DNA of 64,000 nt. Origin: DATBAX01 sp963723765. GTDB lineage: Bacteria > Acidobacteriota > Terriglobia > Terriglobales > Acidobacteriaceae. The translations under genes were made by a program, and so were the position numbers. Below the pieces are notes generated by a model, which was not told the origin of the DNA, did not search any database, and was given only the letters and a program-made list of their open reading frames with translations. Below, in pieces: positions 17,660 through 27,022 of this stretch (positions are counted from its first letter, which is position 1; each line of letters begins with the position of its first letter). The stretch is from positions 868,001 to 932,000 of the forward strand of contig CAVRSD010000005.1 of the NCBI GenBank assembly GCA_963723765.1, given 5' to 3'.

Positions 17660-18194
17660 TAGTCATTGGCGCGGGCTACAACGAACCCGCATTGTTCCAG
17701 AACCCACTGAAACATGTGTGCCGGAGCATTTCTTACAGATCGGAGACCGCTGTATAGACCCAACGGCAGAGTCCTCTTGAGTGATTTAGCGATATTCATG
17801 TCAGGTGGTATCGAGGCATTCCTATCAGTAAGTTAAGAGGACTCTATTCCCTTTAGGCATTGGCTCTTGTCAGGTATTTGTCATGAGGTTGCAAAAATTC
17901 GTCGAGGTTAGCCGATTTATCGTGGGACAGTGAGTTATCGCGCCGCCGATCTCCACAGGCTTCCAGCCGGTTAACCCACCAGTTTTATCGATTTAGATCG
18001 GCCAGATGCTTTTTGCCACGAAACGGTTGCATTTTTAATGGGGTCGGTAGTACACTTCAAACAGGGCGAGGCTGTAAACGCCCGATCTCGTGGTGCCGCC
18101 CTTTCTTCCAAGGTTCAAAAGCCGTTGCTAGCTGTCACGGACGTTTGAAGCGAATTCCCTTCGCCTCAAGCCACAAAGGTTCGGAGAGACCCTT
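17660..18194. other. 535-base region with no gene recognised
   Basis: Short frames here on both strands look like chance. No known riboswitch consensus (c-di-GMP, TPP, SAM, cobalamin or fluoride) was recognised. The 150 bases before the gvpL/F start contain several short complementary segments, such as GGGCGAGGCTGTAAACGCCC, that could form a structured leader. A GGAGA ribosome site for gvpL/F lies at the end. Confidence 0.4.
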
Positions 18195-18947
18195 ATGTCG
18201 TGGTACGCGTATTGCCTCACAGAACAACAGCCCCTTACAAATGGAACCCGAGCCCGCCGTCCTTTCCTGCTGGAGGGGATTCAAGGCGTAAATGGCGCCC
18301 CAGTTCTCAGCTATCCCAGCGGCGAGTTCGCCGTGGTCGTCAGCGAATATGACCGGAATAACGGAAACGGGAAGCTGGAAGAAAAGACCGTTTTGGAACA
18401 CGCCCACGTAGTCAGTGTGTGCTTCCGCAGCGGTACCGTCCTCCCGTTCCGTTTTGGGACGATTTTCGACAGCGATGACGCCCTGCGGCAGGCCGTCCGC
18501 GCCAATCGCCGGGCTTTTGGCGTGAGCGTGGCCCGGCTGCGTGGCAAGGCAGAAATGCACCTCAAAGTCTTGATTAAAGACGGTGCATTGCGCGAGTTCA
18601 TGGCGGATGTGCCGTTGCCCGACACCGTCGGCGGCGACTATCTGATGAAGCTGCGCGACAAGGCTTCTAAAGACCGCGAACGCCAGACCAAAGCCCGCGC
18701 GCTTTCCGTCCAGGTACACAAGCTTTTCAACCCGCTCGAAGAAGAAATCAGCTGCAAACGCGTCAACACCAACGGCATGCTGATCGACATTGCCCACCTG
18801 ATCGATTCAAAATCCGTGGAAAAATATCAGAACCGGTACAGCAGCGCCGCCAAGCAGTTGAAAAACTGCGAACTGGTGATCAGTGGTCCCTGGCCGCCTT
18901 ATCATTTTCTGCCGGGGAAACTGCGGACCGTGGCGGGCAACTCGTAA
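18195..18947 (+). CDS. GvpL/GvpF-family gas-vesicle-type protein
   Basis: The 250-residue protein matches the GvpL/F family. It has a short N-terminal ferredoxin-like segment (MSWYAYCLTE), the hallmark VLPFRFGTIF, the LRGKAEMHLKVLIKDG segment and the C-terminal GPWPPYHFLP. GvpF and GvpL are accessory proteins in gas vesicle assembly that contact the shell protein GvpA. No GvpA, GvpN, GvpK or other gas vesicle gene is in the window, so this is a lone copy and its role may be different. It has a GGAGA ribosome site and is followed by an intrinsic terminator, so it appears monocistronic. Confidence 0.88.
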   Translation: MSWYAYCLTEQQPLTNGTRARRPFLLEGIQGVNGAPVLSYPSGEFAVVVSEYDRNNGNGKLEEKTVLEHAHVVSVCFRSGTVLPFRFGTIFDSDDALRQAVRANRRAFGVSVARLRGKAEMHLKVLIKDGALREFMADVPLPDTVGGDYLMKLRDKASKDRERQTKARALSVQVHKLFNPLEEEISCKRVNTNGMLIDIAHLIDSKSVEKYQNRYSSAAKQLKNCELVISGPWPPYHFLPGKLRTVAGNS

Positions 18948-18972
18948 GACCACGCGGACACTTTTTGCATTC

Positions 18973-19003
18973 AAACCCCGGACTTAGGTTCGGGGTTTCT
19001 TAT
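18973..19003 (+). terminator. Intrinsic terminator after gvpL/F
   Basis: AAACCCCG and CGGGGTTT pair at 18973-18980 and 18991-18998. The stem extends inward by three more pairs to a TTAG loop and is followed by TCTTATTT. It may also serve the convergent permease gene ending at 19047. Confidence 0.8.
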
Positions 19004-19046
19004 TTCCAATCTGATTCTGAATAGAAGAGTTTCCCAGAACTGCCCC

Positions 19047-21479
19047 CTACTCGCTGCGTAGCGCAATGATCGGATCGACTTTAGAGGCGCGACGCGCCGG
19101 TATTGCGCAGGCCAACCCGGACACCAAAGCCAGGAGAATCGTTCCGGCCAGGAGAATGACGGGATCGCGCGAATTCCCTTGTACCCATGTCGCGATGATT
19201 CGGCTGAAGGCCAGCGAGAGGGCGACACCTGCGAAGATTCCAGCGCCCACGCTTCCGAACGCCGACCTAAATACGATTTGCAGCAAGTCGCCGCGGCGCG
19301 CTCCCAGCGCCATCCGAATCCCAAATTCATTGGTCCGTTGCGCCACCGTGTAGGACACTACGCTGTGCAGTCCTATCGCGGCGAGGGCCAGGGCGAGCCA
19401 CGCAAAAGCGCCAAAGATCCAGGCCGCGAGATGCTCCTGCTGCCACTCGGGTTCATAAGTGAGCCGAGTTTCGAGATCAATGGCGCTACTGCTGGTCTGG
19501 TCCGGGTTCACTGCCCTCAACTGCTCGCGCACCGCACGGAGCAACGTCAAGGGTGGAACCTGGGAGCGAACCAGAATTTCCGTCTCCTCGCCCATGCTGA
19601 AAGTGTAGGGCACGTACACCGCCGGTATAGCGGCACTTCGCAGCCCATTATTGCGCGCGTCCTCAACGATGCCCACAATCTGTAACCAGGTAGCCGCCAT
19701 ATTTGACGGAGACAAGATCGTAGCCGGATTGCCTTCAATCCCAGGCAGCTTCAGCGAGTGCCCAATGGCATCGCCATTCGGAAAATATCGTTGCGCCAGC
19801 GTATGGTTAATCACGACTACATGGGAGCCTTTGTCATCCTCGGCATCGCTCCAAATGCGCCCTTGCAGCAGGGGAATGCGCAGGGCGGCAAAGTACTGCG
19901 GGCTGACCAGGTTGGCCGATATGATCGTATTGTTCGCGGGTTTGCCCAGAACATCGAACCCTATGGTCCATCCATTCTGCGGTGGGATTGCATCGGTGGA
20001 AATCGCCGCCGCAGTCACGCCGGGCGTCTCCGCGACCTTTTCTCGCAGTTGTTCAAAGTAGGCTGCGCGCGCGGACCAAGTGCGATAAGAGTCCTCGCGC
20101 AAAGGAATTTCTACCGTCATTACGTTGTGCGGATCGTAACCGAGAGGCTGGTGGATCAGTTGGGCAAAGCCTTTCAATGACGAGCCCGCAGCCGCCAGCA
20201 GCAATAATGTCAGCGCCACCTGCCCGGCGATCAGCATGCTGTGAGCTCTGCGTCCGCGAACGCTGCCGGCCAGCCGACGCGTGCTCGACTGCATAAGTTG
20301 TCCGATTTTCGTCTGCGAGAGTTGCAGCGCCGGCCAAAGCCCGAACAGCATGCCCGTTCCCAGCGCCACGGTGACGCTGAAAAAGAGTACGGGCAGGTTG
20401 ATGCTAATCACAGCCTCGGAGGCAAACGTAGATCGGGGCAGCAAATTCTGAATCAGCGCCAGAGCGCCGTAAGCCGTCAGAACGCCCAACGCCGCTCCAA
20501 TTGCCGCGAGAAGAAGAGACTCCGTGAGCAACTGACGAATGATCCGGAGGCGGCCCGCGCCGACAGCGGTTCTCACCGCCAATTCATGCTGCCGCGCCGT
20601 GCCCCGCGCCAGCAGCAGAATCGAAACATTTCCGCATCCGATCACGAGCAGCAACATCACCGCGCCAAAGAGCAAGTACAGGGTTCCGCCCATGGAGCTA
20701 ACGACCCAGTCGTTCAGCCCTTGCACATGAACCTTGAAGACGTCGGGAAAATCATTCGGCATGTAGCTGGCGAACTGTTCCACGAGTGGCTGCAGCGCGG
20801 CGTCGGCCGTAGCATGGCTGACGCCAGGCCGCAAGAGCAAATCGACGATCGAGGTGCGCCCCGGATCTCTCATCAGTTTCAGCGGGACATAGACGTCTCC
20901 ACCGTCCCAGGTGAATCGCGGCGCCGCGACACCCACGATCTTAAAGCTCCTGTGATCAAGTTCCAGCGTGCGGCCCAGCACGTCCGGATTGGACGAATAA
21001 TGTTTTTGCCAGAATTTGTACGACAGCACGACAACAGGTTGCGGCTCCTGGCCATCCACTGCGTCGGATGGCCAAAGTCCACGTCCCAACACCGGCGGCA
21101 CCCCGAGATCCTGAAAACCATTCGAGATTAAGCTGACGGCCCTCACGCTCTCTGGAAGATCTTGCCCAGTCAGCATTAGCGTTGCGTGTTCCGTCGCCAA
21201 AACGCTTTCGACCACAGGCGATTGCCGCAAATTCTGAATTTCGGCTCCGTTTAGAAAAATGGGATCCCCAGATCCTGCCACGCTCTGCGTTGTCAGTCGC
21301 ACAATTCGATCGGCGGCAGGGTAGGGATATGGCCTCATCAGCACCGCGTAAATCACGCTGAATACAGCGGTCGCCGCCCCAATGCCAAGCGCCAGCGAGA
21401 TCACAGCCGTTAGCGTGAATCCTGGACTCTTGATGAGCTGCCGTGCGGAATAGCGGAGATCATGAAGCAGGGTGTACAT
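19047..21479 (-). CDS. ADOP-family MacB/FtsX-type ABC permease
   Basis: The 810-residue protein opens with LLHDLRYSARQLIKSPGFTL followed by a helix ALGIGAATAVFSVIYAVLMR, the hallmark of acidobacterial duplicated orphan permeases. The order is N-terminal helix, MacB periplasmic domain (about 50-240), three-helix FtsX domain, second periplasmic domain (about 430-640), second FtsX domain, and the closing motif KVDPIIALRSE. Such permeases usually lack a linked ATPase, as here, and their substrates are unknown. The ATG at 21479 starts right at the family motif. The gene is alone on its strand. Confidence 0.92.
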   Translation of the reverse strand: MYTLLHDLRYSARQLIKSPGFTLTAVISLALGIGAATAVFSVIYAVLMRPYPYPAADRIVRLTTQSVAGSGDPIFLNGAEIQNLRQSPVVESVLATEHATLMLTGQDLPESVRAVSLISNGFQDLGVPPVLGRGLWPSDAVDGQEPQPVVVLSYKFWQKHYSSNPDVLGRTLELDHRSFKIVGVAAPRFTWDGGDVYVPLKLMRDPGRTSIVDLLLRPGVSHATADAALQPLVEQFASYMPNDFPDVFKVHVQGLNDWVVSSMGGTLYLLFGAVMLLLVIGCGNVSILLLARGTARQHELAVRTAVGAGRLRIIRQLLTESLLLAAIGAALGVLTAYGALALIQNLLPRSTFASEAVISINLPVLFFSVTVALGTGMLFGLWPALQLSQTKIGQLMQSSTRRLAGSVRGRRAHSMLIAGQVALTLLLLAAAGSSLKGFAQLIHQPLGYDPHNVMTVEIPLREDSYRTWSARAAYFEQLREKVAETPGVTAAAISTDAIPPQNGWTIGFDVLGKPANNTIISANLVSPQYFAALRIPLLQGRIWSDAEDDKGSHVVVINHTLAQRYFPNGDAIGHSLKLPGIEGNPATILSPSNMAATWLQIVGIVEDARNNGLRSAAIPAVYVPYTFSMGEETEILVRSQVPPLTLLRAVREQLRAVNPDQTSSSAIDLETRLTYEPEWQQEHLAAWIFGAFAWLALALAAIGLHSVVSYTVAQRTNEFGIRMALGARRGDLLQIVFRSAFGSVGAGIFAGVALSLAFSRIIATWVQGNSRDPVILLAGTILLALVSGLACAIPARRASKVDPIIALRSE

Positions 21480-21751
21480 ACCTCACTCGAATCGGCGCAC
21501 GATAGATGCGGTGATCGTCTCATGGTATCGCGATTCCGAGAAGTTGCCTTTTGGATTCCCGGATAGACATTGGTAGTGGGAACGATCTCATTGGGCCGGT
21601 GGCCTATTCAAGCCGGGTTTGGCCTGAGTGAGGCAGTGGGACAGGGTGTTCCCGCCGCTCGTTCGCGTTTTCGTGCTGTCCATTTCGACTCTATCTCTAC
21701 GCGTCCCTCGGCATCGGTTACGTCATGGCGAAAACTGCTCCAGTCAAACAC

Positions 21752-21811
21752 AAGGTCCCTCCACTCCACAGATCATCGCTCTGCGATGATCTGCTCCGGT
21801 CGGGATGACAG
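21752..21811. repeat. Intergenic repeat related to family 3, with 11-bp palindrome
   Basis: CAGATCATCGC at 21769-21779 and GCGATGATCTG at 21783-21793 form a perfect stem with a 3-base loop, inside a block ending CCGGTCGGGATGACAG. The GGGATGACAG edge is shared, inverted, with the GTCATCCCGA elements elsewhere in the window. A second fragment with TCGGTCGGGATGACAG lies near 22067. The rest of 21480-21880 holds no recognised gene. Confidence 0.6.
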
Positions 21812-21880
21812 AGTTGAGAGAGTATTCTTTCACTTCCCTCAAACGGGATATAAGCTTTCAGATAAAGGCGGACGGGTTCC

Positions 21881-22054
21881 ATGACCGAGTTCGTGTGTGA
21901 CTCAACTCCAACGTGTCCGTGTTCTTTCTGTACCCGCGCCAGGACGGATATGAAGACGAATCCTCAGGCGCTTCGGTATCTTCCCCAGGACGAAGAGAAA
22001 TCGTTGGTGGATGAATTCTTGAAGGAGTTCCAGAAGGGTAAAGACGGCGAGTGA
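21881..22054 (+). CDS. Possible 57-residue cysteine-containing small protein
   Basis: An ATG at 21881 opens a 57-residue frame. It starts MTEFVCDSTPTCPCSFCTRA and continues as a charged helix, YLPQDEEKSLVDEFLKEFQK. The cysteine spacing C-x5-C-x-C-x2-C could bind a metal. The ribosome site is weak (GGCGG). An internal ATG at 21950 would give 34 residues. It lies between the ADOP permease and the M28 peptidase, with an orphan terminator 430 bases downstream. No homologue is recognised. Confidence 0.35.
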   Translation: MTEFVCDSTPTCPCSFCTRARTDMKTNPQALRYLPQDEEKSLVDEFLKEFQKGKDGE

Positions 22055-22485
22055 TGTCTCACATCGGTCGGGATGACAGAATTGAGAAGATTGGAACATC
22101 CCCACTCAAGCCAAAAGCGGGCTTGCATGGACCACCCGACTTGCAAGGGCCATCCCGGCACATGCACAAGGTTCGCTGCAAAGAATGTGCAGGATTCTGC
22201 ACTCTTTCCCATCCAAGGGAACGTCCAGCCTTTCCCCCGCATCTATAGCGCAACCCTAAGTGGCTATTCCACAGCGCCTTGGCTGGGAATCAGCCATGGG
22301 CGGGCGAACTCACCGCTTTGGCTGCGCAAATGCTTCTTTCCTTAGCACTAAAAGAGGCCGTACCAAAGCATGACCTTTACTCTCATCCAATGTTCTCGAC
22401 ACTTCACTTTAAGCCGTTCCGGCTGGCGGAGCGGCCCCTTGCATCGCCTTTCCTGAATCCCATCACCTATGTCTCTTTTGAATGG
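22055..22485. other. Noncoding stretch with repeat fragments
   Basis: This stretch begins with a family 3-like fragment (CATCGGTCGGGATGACAG) and holds an inverted pair around AAGCCAAAAGCGGGCTT. Short frames on both strands look like chance. It ends at an intrinsic terminator without a clear upstream gene. Confidence 0.4.
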
Positions 22486-22513
22486 TGGCTCCAGAAATGG
22501 AGCCATTTTTCTT
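22486..22513 (+). terminator. Orphan intrinsic terminator upstream of the M28 peptidase
   Basis: TGGCTCC at 22486-22492 and GGAGCCA at 22499-22505 form a perfect 7-base stem around AGAAAT, followed by TTTTTCTTT. It lies 111 bases before the M28 start and ends a transcript coming from the left, perhaps the small cysteine frame or an unannotated RNA. Confidence 0.7.
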
Positions 22514-22623
22514 TCCCAACAAGTTTAAGAGCAAGAAACCACGCCCGCACGATCCCTTGACCTCGTTTACACTAGAAAATTCGTGCGCGATGCCCCCGCG
22601 GACGAAACACTCTCGAGGTGACA

Positions 22624-24075
22624 ATGCGCCTGCAACTCGCGGCAGTTTTTTCTGTGCTGGTCTCAGCTCTGGTCAATGCTCAAACACCCCCGCAGACATC
22701 AAATTACGCTCGCATGGCTCCGCCTTCGGCGGACGGTGCTTATTCGCCACAACTGCGAAGCGAGCTGGCGGCCCTGCGCGACGCCGCGCTCACCGACGAC
22801 TATGCGTACCAGCAAGTGGCACACTTGACCGAGAATATTGGCCCGCGGCCGGAGGGTTCACCTCAGGCCCAGTTTGCAGTGAACTATGTTGCGGATGAAC
22901 TACGCAAGCTGGGCCTGGACGTCCGGCTGGAAGAAGTGCAGGTGCCACGCTGGACGCGGGGAGTGGAAACTGCGGAACTGGTGGAGTATCCGGGACAGGC
23001 GCCGGGGACCACGCAGAAGATCGTGCTCACGGCGTTGGGCGGGAATACGCCAACCTCGGCAGAAGGTCTTACTGCTGAAGTAGTGGTGGTGAACAGTTTT
23101 GACGAGTTGAAAGCGCTTGGCCGCGACAAAGTTGCCGGAAAGATTGTGTTGTTTAATGTTCCGTTCGACGTGAGAAAGGCGGCGGGTGGGCGTGCGTTCG
23201 ATGGTTACGAGGAGGCTGTCGCATACCGTGCCGGCGGCGCAAAAGCCGCAGCGGAACTGGGCGCGGCCGGGTCTCTGGTTCGATCCGTGGGGACTGCGGA
23301 CTATCGACTGCCGCACACTGGCTATAGTCTGGACGCAGGAATTCCGCAGGGTGCCGTGACTAGCGAAGATGCGGATCTGATCGCGCACCTGGCAGCGCAG
23401 GGAAAAGTTCGCCTGCATTTCATTCTGACGTCAAAGACCGGTGCGCCGGTGCTTTGCTACAACGTCGTTGGCGATTTAAAGGGTTCAGAACATCCTGAGC
23501 AGGTGGTGGTCGTCTCCGGACATCTCGACTCATGGGACTTGGGAACAGGCGCGATTGATGATGGCGCGGGAGTCGTCATCGCCATGGAGACCGCTCAACT
23601 GATCCAGCAACTCCACCTGCATCCCAAACGCACCATCCGCGTGATTGCCTGGATGGATGAGGAGAACGGCGGGACTGGACACGATGCCTACGCCAAGGCA
23701 CACCAATCGGAATTTGCGAATCATATCGCCGCTATTGAGAGCGACTCTGGAGCGGGCCATCCTTTGGGCTTCGAAGCCAAGGTGAGCAACAATGCGCTGC
23801 CTTTTCTGCGTCCGGTGCAGGAGATTCTCCAGAGCTTCGGAGCCAGCGTGGTCCAACAAACCGATTCGAGTCCGGGCTCGGACATCGCTCCCATGGCAAG
23901 AGCTGGAGTACCGACACTGGGCATCATGCAGGATGGAAGAAAATACTTTAACTACCACCACACAGCCGCGGACACTTTGGACAAGATTGTTCCGCTGGAG
24001 CTGCGTGAAAATGCCGCCGCCATGGCCGTGATGGGATATGCTCTGGCCAACCTGCCGGAACCATTGCCGCGCTAA
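22624..24075 (+). CDS. Secreted M28-family metallopeptidase
   Basis: The 483-residue protein has a signal peptide ending near VNAQ (residue 20), a PA-like insert (about 110-260) and an M28 di-zinc peptidase domain. Zinc ligands follow the family order: HLDSWD at about 300, DDGAG at about 312, DEENGG at about 344, an Asp in IESDSGAG, and a final His in the KYFNYHHTAADT segment. It probably removes N-terminal amino acids or dipeptides from peptides outside the cytoplasm. The ATG at 22624 follows a GAGGTG site; a GTG at 22618 is possible. The glycosyltransferase-like gene starts 5 bases after its stop, so the two are likely translated together. Confidence 0.92.
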   Translation: MRLQLAAVFSVLVSALVNAQTPPQTSNYARMAPPSADGAYSPQLRSELAALRDAALTDDYAYQQVAHLTENIGPRPEGSPQAQFAVNYVADELRKLGLDVRLEEVQVPRWTRGVETAELVEYPGQAPGTTQKIVLTALGGNTPTSAEGLTAEVVVVNSFDELKALGRDKVAGKIVLFNVPFDVRKAAGGRAFDGYEEAVAYRAGGAKAAAELGAAGSLVRSVGTADYRLPHTGYSLDAGIPQGAVTSEDADLIAHLAAQGKVRLHFILTSKTGAPVLCYNVVGDLKGSEHPEQVVVVSGHLDSWDLGTGAIDDGAGVVIAMETAQLIQQLHLHPKRTIRVIAWMDEENGGTGHDAYAKAHQSEFANHIAAIESDSGAGHPLGFEAKVSNNALPFLRPVQEILQSFGASVVQQTDSSPGSDIAPMARAGVPTLGIMQDGRKYFNYHHTAADTLDKIVPLELRENAAAMAVMGYALANLPEPLPR

Positions 24076-24080
24076 GGATT

Positions 24081-25730
24081 GTGAGCTTGGCAAGTGAATC
24101 AACTCGACGTAATCTGCTCGAAAACTGGATTCAGTCCCATCCTGATCCCGTTGTAGCGGTCATCCTGGCTGTCGGATTCCTGGTGCGCATTCACGCCGCA
24201 TGGGGGATTTTCCTCGATCCGGACGAAGCGCTGCATTTTTTTGAAGCCAACAAGAATTCCTTGTTGCAGGCTTACCAGGCCAGTCTCATTATTTCCCATC
24301 CTCCGCTGCTGGTCATTTTGCTGCATTTCTGGAAGGGGTTGGGGACCTCGGAGATTGTCCTTCGTCTTCCATCCATAATTGCGGGCACGCTTTTCTGCTG
24401 GGTGGCTTTTAAGTGGTTGACAGTTTTATTTGGCAAGACGGCTGGCTGGATTGGTTTAATTTTCTTCACTTTTCTCCCGCCCGTGATCGCGCTTTCGACG
24501 GAGGTGCGGCAATATGCGCTGCTGCTGGTTTTCGCAACTTCCGCCGCCTATTTTCTGGAGCGGGCGCTGGCGGAGAATTCCACGAAGCTCATGGCGCTCT
24601 CTGCGCTTTGTCTCTATCTCGCGATGCTATCTCACTATTCGGCGTTTCTGTTCGCCGCCGCGCTCGGGGGATACACCATTTTACGCATGGCCGCGAAACG
24701 GCCCCCTGCAAGAGTAATCGCTACGTGGATAACAGAACAGGTGTTTGCACTGGGGATCGCGGCGTTCCTGTATTTTACCCATCTTCGAAAACTCGGTGAG
24801 CACTACGGCGGAGCTCAGGCCACACGAGGATGGATGGGCGGCGCATATCTTCACAATTCCTACTTTGATCCGAGTCACAGTAACCTGCTGCTATTTGTGC
24901 TGGCCCGAACGGGCGGAGTATTCCAGTATGTTTTCGGCCAGCTCGTGGTTGGAGACCTGGCATACCCGCTCTTCATCGTGGGGATCGTGTTGCTGCTGAG
25001 GAGAAAATCTGTTCCCGGAAAACTCGGCGTTGATCCCCGGCTGCTGGGGATCTTTCTTCTTCTCCCATTTGCTTTGAACTGCGCGGTCGCCCTGGCAGGA
25101 AGGTATCCCTACGGAGGCACCCGGCATTCCGCATTTCTCCTGATCTTCGCGGTCGCCGGGGTGAGCGTGTTTCTGGCTAAAGTCACTGGGCAACGAATCG
25201 GACGTGGGATCGCCGTTGCGATTCTGGTTGTGGCAGTCTGCAACGCTTTCGCGACTCACCACCAGCCCTACATGTTTCCTGTCGATCAGAACATCGCACA
25301 GATGAACGGAACGATTGATTTCATGCGGCAGCACATTGCGCCTACCGATGCCGTCTTTGTGGATAACCAAACCGGTATTTTGCTGGGACATTATCTCTGC
25401 CAGCAAAAGCCTTTCGACCTTGATCGTTCCGTCCCGGGATTTCGCACCTTCCAGTGCGGTGGTTATCGCGTCATTGCCACTGGCGGCGAAGATTTCCGCT
25501 TTACCGCCGAAAGCTTTCTTCGACGATGGAATGAAATGATCCCCAAGTACGGGATTCAAAACGGTCAGCCGGTTTGGATTGTTCAGGCAGGATGGAATAT
25601 TGATCTTACCCAGGAATTGCAGATGGCTCCCGAGTTCCGCGACCTGAAGCCTCAGTCTTTCGGACGGAACATTTCGATTTTTAAACTCACGGTCGGTCAG
25701 CCGATGCCGAAAGTAGCTTCTAGCCGCTAG
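24081..25730 (+). CDS. GT39/ArnT-like membrane glycosyltransferase
   Basis: The 549-residue protein has about ten membrane helices and the GT-C features of the PMT/ArnT class. An early acidic motif, FLDPDEALHF, lies in the first periplasmic loop (residues 43-52), with SHPPLLVILLHFW after it. GT-C enzymes move sugars from polyprenyl-phosphate donors to lipids, proteins or glycans at the outer face of the inner membrane. The acceptor is unknown. The start is a GTG 5 bases after the M28 peptidase stop, which implies coupling. The last codons fall inside an inverted repeat (25712-25775). Confidence 0.85.
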   Translation: MSLASESTRRNLLENWIQSHPDPVVAVILAVGFLVRIHAAWGIFLDPDEALHFFEANKNSLLQAYQASLIISHPPLLVILLHFWKGLGTSEIVLRLPSIIAGTLFCWVAFKWLTVLFGKTAGWIGLIFFTFLPPVIALSTEVRQYALLLVFATSAAYFLERALAENSTKLMALSALCLYLAMLSHYSAFLFAAALGGYTILRMAAKRPPARVIATWITEQVFALGIAAFLYFTHLRKLGEHYGGAQATRGWMGGAYLHNSYFDPSHSNLLLFVLARTGGVFQYVFGQLVVGDLAYPLFIVGIVLLLRRKSVPGKLGVDPRLLGIFLLLPFALNCAVALAGRYPYGGTRHSAFLLIFAVAGVSVFLAKVTGQRIGRGIAVAILVVAVCNAFATHHQPYMFPVDQNIAQMNGTIDFMRQHIAPTDAVFVDNQTGILLGHYLCQQKPFDLDRSVPGFRTFQCGGYRVIATGGEDFRFTAESFLRRWNEMIPKYGIQNGQPVWIVQAGWNIDLTQELQMAPEFRDLKPQSFGRNISIFKLTVGQPMPKVASSR

Positions 25731-25775
25731 CTACTGGCTACTCGATTCGTCCGCGCGCGAAAGCTAGAAGCTACT
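25712..25775. repeat. 13-bp perfect inverted repeat at a convergent gene junction
   Basis: AGTAGCTTCTAGC at 25712-25724 faces GCTAGAAGCTACT at 25763-25775. It overlaps the 3' end of the glycosyltransferase gene and abuts the GH5 gene end. It may act as a bidirectional transcript-end stem, although no U-tract is present. Confidence 0.65.
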
Positions 25776-25778
25776 TAC

Positions 25779-26939
25779 TCAAGCCCGAGAGCCTTCAGCG
25801 TCACTTCGTCCGGAACAGCGGCCGCAGTTGGGACTGGATTTCGTCACTACCCCGAATCCGCCGCTGTAGTCCCACATCGCCCAACCCATTCCGTGATGTT
25901 CGAGCGAAGTTCGCACATCGTGGATCCATGCGGCACGGGACTGCGGATCGGCATACACGCGGTAAACCCCGAACTCATTGCAGACGATGGGAACGTTGCG
26001 GCGCTTGGCCCAATCCGCCACCAGACCGATTTCCATGTCGATGCGCGCGGCATCCCAGTGTTCCATCCCGTAGCGCAAAACATACAGCCGATTCGTTTCT
26101 TCGGGAACCTGCGCTGCGATTTTCTCCGCCGACTCAAGATTCGACGGGTAAGCCAATCCTGTTTTTTCATTGTGCCAATAGTTCACGGCCCAGGTTGCGC
26201 CCTGATGGGTAAAAACTCCGGGATCGTAAAAATGGAAGTTATAAATGACGTTGGGATCGGGCAGGGTTTCGAGGAAAAGCAATTCGTCGTCCGCCGAATA
26301 CCTGGCGCCGGTGGCGATAATGGTGTGCTGCGGCGCGCCTTCGCGGATCGCGGCCGCGAGTTTGGTCTGAATGCCGAGCCAGCGATAGCGATCGCGAACT
26401 TCCGGCTCGTTGAGAATTTCGAAAAAGACCCTATCTGGATCCAGTGTGGAATAATGCCGCGCCAGCGCCCGCCAAAAGTCGCAAAACTGCTCGACAAAAT
26501 CATCTTCGTTCGCAAGTTTAGCTTTGAAATCGCTCTCGGGATGGAGGTCGATCGTTACCGCCAGGCCGTTGTCGAGGATTGTTCTTACAGCGGTATCGAG
26601 ATAGGCGAGATAATCGGCGGGAATCTCGTCCGCATGCCCGTGACGAAACATCGGCTGGGGATTGACGCTTAGCCGCACATTGTCGAATCCCATGGACTTG
26701 ATCAATGCAATGTCCTGCCGCGTGGTCCAGGTCTCGAAATGTTCTTTGGTATAGCCCTTGGCATCGTAAACCTGCGCGAACCAAGCGCTGGCGTTGATGC
26801 CACGTTGCAAATGGGCCAGTCGGCGTTGTGCAACACCCGTGCCCGCAGACCCGTTCTGCGCCTGAAGAGAAGCAGCGAACCACACGACGAGGGCTAGCGA
26901 GAAAAAAATATGGGCATGAAAAAGATGAAGATGCTTCAT
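25779..26939 (-). CDS. Secreted glycoside hydrolase family 5, probable C-terminal frameshift
   Basis: The 386-residue frame has a signal peptide ending near SLQAQ (residue 28) and a GH5 (cellulase/mannanase-type) barrel. FEILNEPEV carries the acid/base Glu at about 178 and VCNEFGVY the nucleophile Glu at about 323. Substrates could be beta-glucans or mannans; the subfamily is not decided. The last 20 residues (SPNCGRCSGRSDAEGSRA) look wrong. The next frame reads PTAAAVPDEVTLKALGLE and stops at 25775, a typical ending for these proteins. A one-base indel at about 25825-25835 is inferred. The catalytic domain is intact. Confidence 0.88.
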   Translation of the reverse strand: MKHLHLFHAHIFFSLALVVWFAASLQAQNGSAGTGVAQRRLAHLQRGINASAWFAQVYDAKGYTKEHFETWTTRQDIALIKSMGFDNVRLSVNPQPMFRHGHADEIPADYLAYLDTAVRTILDNGLAVTIDLHPESDFKAKLANEDDFVEQFCDFWRALARHYSTLDPDRVFFEILNEPEVRDRYRWLGIQTKLAAAIREGAPQHTIIATGARYSADDELLFLETLPDPNVIYNFHFYDPGVFTHQGATWAVNYWHNEKTGLAYPSNLESAEKIAAQVPEETNRLYVLRYGMEHWDAARIDMEIGLVADWAKRRNVPIVCNEFGVYRVYADPQSRAAWIHDVRTSLEHHGMGWAMWDYSGGFGVVTKSSPNCGRCSGRSDAEGSRA

Positions 26940-27022
26940 CGAAAGGCAGCCATCCTAGATGGTAAGAACGTTTGAAGAACCACGACAAGCCAACCACGAA
27001 CGGCCAAAGGCCAACGACAGAT

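Noticed and set aside
17660..18194. Possible riboswitch before gvpL/F
   Set aside because: No known riboswitch consensus could be matched; only short complementary segments were seen.
18013..18291. 92-residue frame upstream of and overlapping the gvpL/F gene
   Set aside because: No ribosome site or recognisable sequence; it overlaps the start of a clear family member.
20241..21131. 296-residue plus-strand frame opposite the ADOP permease
   Set aside because: It is an Arg/Gln-rich shadow of the permease, which matches its family along the full length.
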